Shown here: piece by piece, positions 62,361 to 64,000 of the stretch
How the letters are laid out: each line of letters opens with the position of its first letter
How positions within the stretch are numbered: position 1 is the first letter of the stretch
Assembly (NCBI GenBank): GCA_009837355.1
Contig: VXTR01000075.1
Coordinates: 27,222 to 91,221 of the forward strand
Length of the DNA: 64,000 nucleotides
Source: Chloroflexota bacterium
GTDB taxonomy: Bacteria; Chloroflexota; Dehalococcoidia; Lucifugimonadales; UBA3495
Direction: 5' to 3'
The notes under the pieces: generated by a model
What the model was told of the DNA's origin: nothing
The model's database searches: none
The model's input: the letters and a program-made list of their open reading frames with translations, nothing else
Program-made: the position numbers and the translations under genes

Positions 62361-63360
62361 TTGCCGTGTCTCCCATTTCCGTGGCTGGCTCGGCATATTT
62401 CGTCGCCATGGGATGAAAGTCCAGGTAGGCCCGCCGGGCTTCCTGCTTGGTGATGTGCGTGTAGATTTGCGTTGTGGAGACGCTGCTGTGGCCCAGCAAG
62501 TCCTGTATCACTCGCAAGTCGGCGTCACCTTCCAGCATATGACTGGCAAAGCTGTGCCGCAAGGTATGGGTGTGGATGCCTTCCTTCAACCCGGCCCGCG
62601 CCGCATGTCTGCTCACGACTTTCTCAATGCTGCGCCTAGATAGCCGTCCGCCGTACCGATTTACGAACAACGGATCGTCCCCGGACACGCTGCCCGCCAG
62701 ATGCGGCCGCCCGTCGTTCAGGTAGTCGTCCAGCGCTTCCGAGGCCGGTTCCCCGTACAGCGTCCAGCGCTCCTTGTTCCCTTTTCCCCGAACCAGAATC
62801 TCCCGCCGCTCGCGATAGATGTCGCCCAGGTTCATGCCTTCAATTTCCGCCAGCCGAACCCCGGAAGCATACAGGATTTCCAGAACCGCCCGGTCCCGCA
62901 ACCCGGTCGGAGTATTGTCGTCCGGGGCCTCCAACAGCCGTTCCGCCTCCTTCTTCCCCAAAAAACTCGGCAGCTTCTTCTCCACCTTCACGGGAAAGGA
63001 CCGCGCCGACGGCACCGGGCTCGACTTGAACCACCCTTCCTGCGTCAAAAAGCTATAGAAGGTTCGCAGCGCGGTCAGCTTCCGCACGATGCTGACCCGT
63101 GCGTAGCCCTCCGACTTCCCTTCGCTGTTAGTCCGTCCAGCCGTCGCCAGATGGGCCACGTACCGCCGTAGAAACTGCCGGTTCATGTCCGTCAGCTTTT
63201 CGTCCACGCGCCGGCAATAAGCCAAGAACGTGTGGAGGTCATCCAAGTAAATCCGCCGCGTATTGGCTGACAATGACCGCTGCCCGGTCAAGTATCGTCC
63301 ATAGCGCTGAATCAACTCCGGCGATGCCGGCGCCCAATTCCTTTCCTCTGCGATTGTCAA
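62329..63360 (-). CDS. Tyrosine recombinase, XerC/XerD type
   Basis: A 343-residue site-specific recombinase. The N-terminal core-binding domain contains YLTGQRSLSANTRRIYLDDL; the catalytic domain shows the conserved set: Arg in ASGVRLAEIEGMNL, Lys in VRGKGNKERWTL, His-x-x-Arg in IHTHTLRHSFASHML, His in LLGHSSVSTTQIYTH and the Tyr nucleophile in QIYTHI. The position beside topA parallels codV/xerC in other bacteria and no prophage genes are near, favouring chromosome-dimer resolution over an integrase. It begins 45 bases after topA. Confidence 0.9.
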   Translation of the reverse strand: MTIAEERNWAPASPELIQRYGRYLTGQRSLSANTRRIYLDDLHTFLAYCRRVDEKLTDMNRQFLRRYVAHLATAGRTNSEGKSEGYARVSIVRKLTALRTFYSFLTQEGWFKSSPVPSARSFPVKVEKKLPSFLGKKEAERLLEAPDDNTPTGLRDRAVLEILYASGVRLAEIEGMNLGDIYRERREILVRGKGNKERWTLYGEPASEALDDYLNDGRPHLAGSVSGDDPLFVNRYGGRLSRRSIEKVVSRHAARAGLKEGIHTHTLRHSFASHMLEGDADLRVIQDLLGHSSVSTTQIYTHITKQEARRAYLDFHPMATKYAEPATEMGDTANDQDTGSARA

Positions 63361-63405
63361 ATTTCACCCCGTCAGTCCCGCTATAGCGAGAATCCAGCGG
63401 GGCTG

Positions 63406-64000
63406 CTAATCGCCAACGGTTGCCAGCTCCCGCTCCGGCCGGGCCGCGGTATCCTCCGACGCGGGCGGGTCGCCCTTCCACTTGCAGACGGTGCATGAGG
63501 CGCGCCCACGCGCCGCGGTAACCAGCATACCATCGCACTGCGGACATGGCGTCGGCAGCGGCTGCGTGTTAACGAGAAAATCACACTTGGGATAGTTCGC
63601 GCACCCCCAGAAAGGTCTCCCTGATTTCCGGGAGCGCCGTTCCACCAAGTCGCCGCCACACTTGGGGCAGGGCACGCCGCTGCTCTTGACGATGTTGCGC
63701 CGGTTGTCGCACGGATTGTCCTCCGCGTTGTACCCCGTACATGCCAGGAAGCGACCGAACCGCCCCGTCTTGATCACCATGGGACGCTCGCATCTTTCGC
63801 AAACCTCGTCAGTTTCCTCATCCGCTGGCCGGTCTGCGTTGTTCCGCATATTCCGGATGTTCTGACATTCCGGATACCCTGTGCACGCCAGGAATCGGCC
63901 AAAGCGTCCCATCTTCATCGTCATCGGTCGCCCGCACTTGTCGCACTCCGGCGAAAAGACCTTCTCCGCCTCGCTGACCGCGTGGTGGAATGGGCCGTAG
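63406..64000 (-). CDS. topA: DNA topoisomerase I, partial (C-terminal zinc-ribbon region)
   Basis: The last 197 residues of a type IA topoisomerase; the catalytic part lies beyond the window. Four C-terminal zinc ribbons are visible in order: CDKCGRPM with CTGYPEC, CERCERPM with a CTGY segment, CPKCGGDL with CANYPKC, and CPQCDGML with CTVC. The repeated FGRFLACTGY is typical of TopA tails. The N-terminus of the visible part reads YGPFHHAVSEAEKVF. It is the first gene seen of a minus-strand run through xer, aroQ, efp, xseA and xseB. Confidence 0.93.
   Translation of the reverse strand, partial: YGPFHHAVSEAEKVFSPECDKCGRPMTMKMGRFGRFLACTGYPECQNIRNMRNNADRPADEETDEVCERCERPMVIKTGRFGRFLACTGYNAEDNPCDNRRNIVKSSGVPCPKCGGDLVERRSRKSGRPFWGCANYPKCDFLVNTQPLPTPCPQCDGMLVTAARGRASCTVCKWKGDPPASEDTAARPERELATVGD

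Noticed and set aside
62329..63360. Tyrosine recombinase as a prophage or island integrase
   Set aside because: It is embedded in a housekeeping operon between topA and aroQ, with no tRNA attachment site or phage genes nearby.

Overview
The window is GC-rich, gene-dense bacterial chromosome of housekeeping character. No phage, plasmid, insertion sequence, rRNA or CRISPR array is visible. Several features point to a member of the Chloroflexota, most likely a Dehalococcoidia/SAR202-like lineage: a coenzyme F420 gene set with separate cofG and cofH, an archaeal-type (class V) fructose-bisphosphate aldolase/phosphatase, a B12-dependent ribonucleotide reductase, tandem ClpPs beside trigger factor and ClpX, and an rsmH-ftsA-ftsZ cluster without murein genes. 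This placement is inference from gene content and was not tested by phylogeny.

Layout. 1-4.7 kb (minus): a methylmalonyl-CoA operon (NIPSNAP-domain protein, mutase catalytic subunit, acyl-CoA dehydrogenase, epimerase) running into holA, which is cut by the window edge. 4.8-6.4 kb: a lipoprotein HtrA protease, then tRNA-Arg and tRNA-His on the minus strand. 6.6-10.5 kb: an oligopeptide-type ABC importer (binding protein and two permeases, no ATPases). 10.6-15.4 kb: a DUF255 thioredoxin-like protein, aspS with an apparent CTG start, and an aminotransferase. 15.5-17.6 kb: divergent fbp and a zinc-ribbon/TPR membrane protein. 17.6-23.6 kb (minus): cofG-cofH-cofD-cofC, an LLM-family oxidoreductase and fabI, tightly packed. 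23.8-30.3 kb: ruvB, then fakA, degV and recG. 30.3-32.8 kb: an atypical response regulator and a DUF1445-DUF4392 pair. 32.8-33.5 kb holds no gene but several hairpins. 33.5-37.4 kb (minus): yebC-ruvC-ruvA-uvrB. 37.5-40.5 kb: a MATE exporter, two VOC proteins and an unknown protein. 40.5-43.5 kb: a McrBC-type restriction module whose mcrB is frameshifted. 43.5-46.3 kb (minus): pdxA-proC-yggT and a P-loop kinase. 46.4-50.5 kb (minus): nrdR, two uncharacterised small genes and nrdJ, behind a consensus promoter overlapped by a pair of candidate NrdR boxes. 50.7-54.2 kb (minus): rsmH-ftsA-ftsZ. 54.5-58.8 kb (plus): tig-clpP1-clpP2-clpX. 58.8-64 kb (minus): topA (partial)-xer-aroQ-efp-xseA-xseB-formyltransferase.

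How the parts work together. Two separate B12-dependent enzymes (methylmalonyl-CoA mutase and NrdJ) and an almost complete F420 pathway indicate strong reliance on complex cofactors. DNA repair and recombination are heavily represented (RuvABC, RecG, UvrB, Exo VII, Xer, TopA). Several operons share a near-identical extended -10 element, TGCTATACT, which looks like the main promoter signature of this genome.

The items most worth following up are the nrdR operon (two unknown genes, paired operator sites, a strong stem-loop before nrdJ), the EF-P whose modification loop lacks the usual lysine, the in-frame palindromic repeat in recG, the split DGLUCY-like gene pair, the murein-free division cluster and the broken mcrB.
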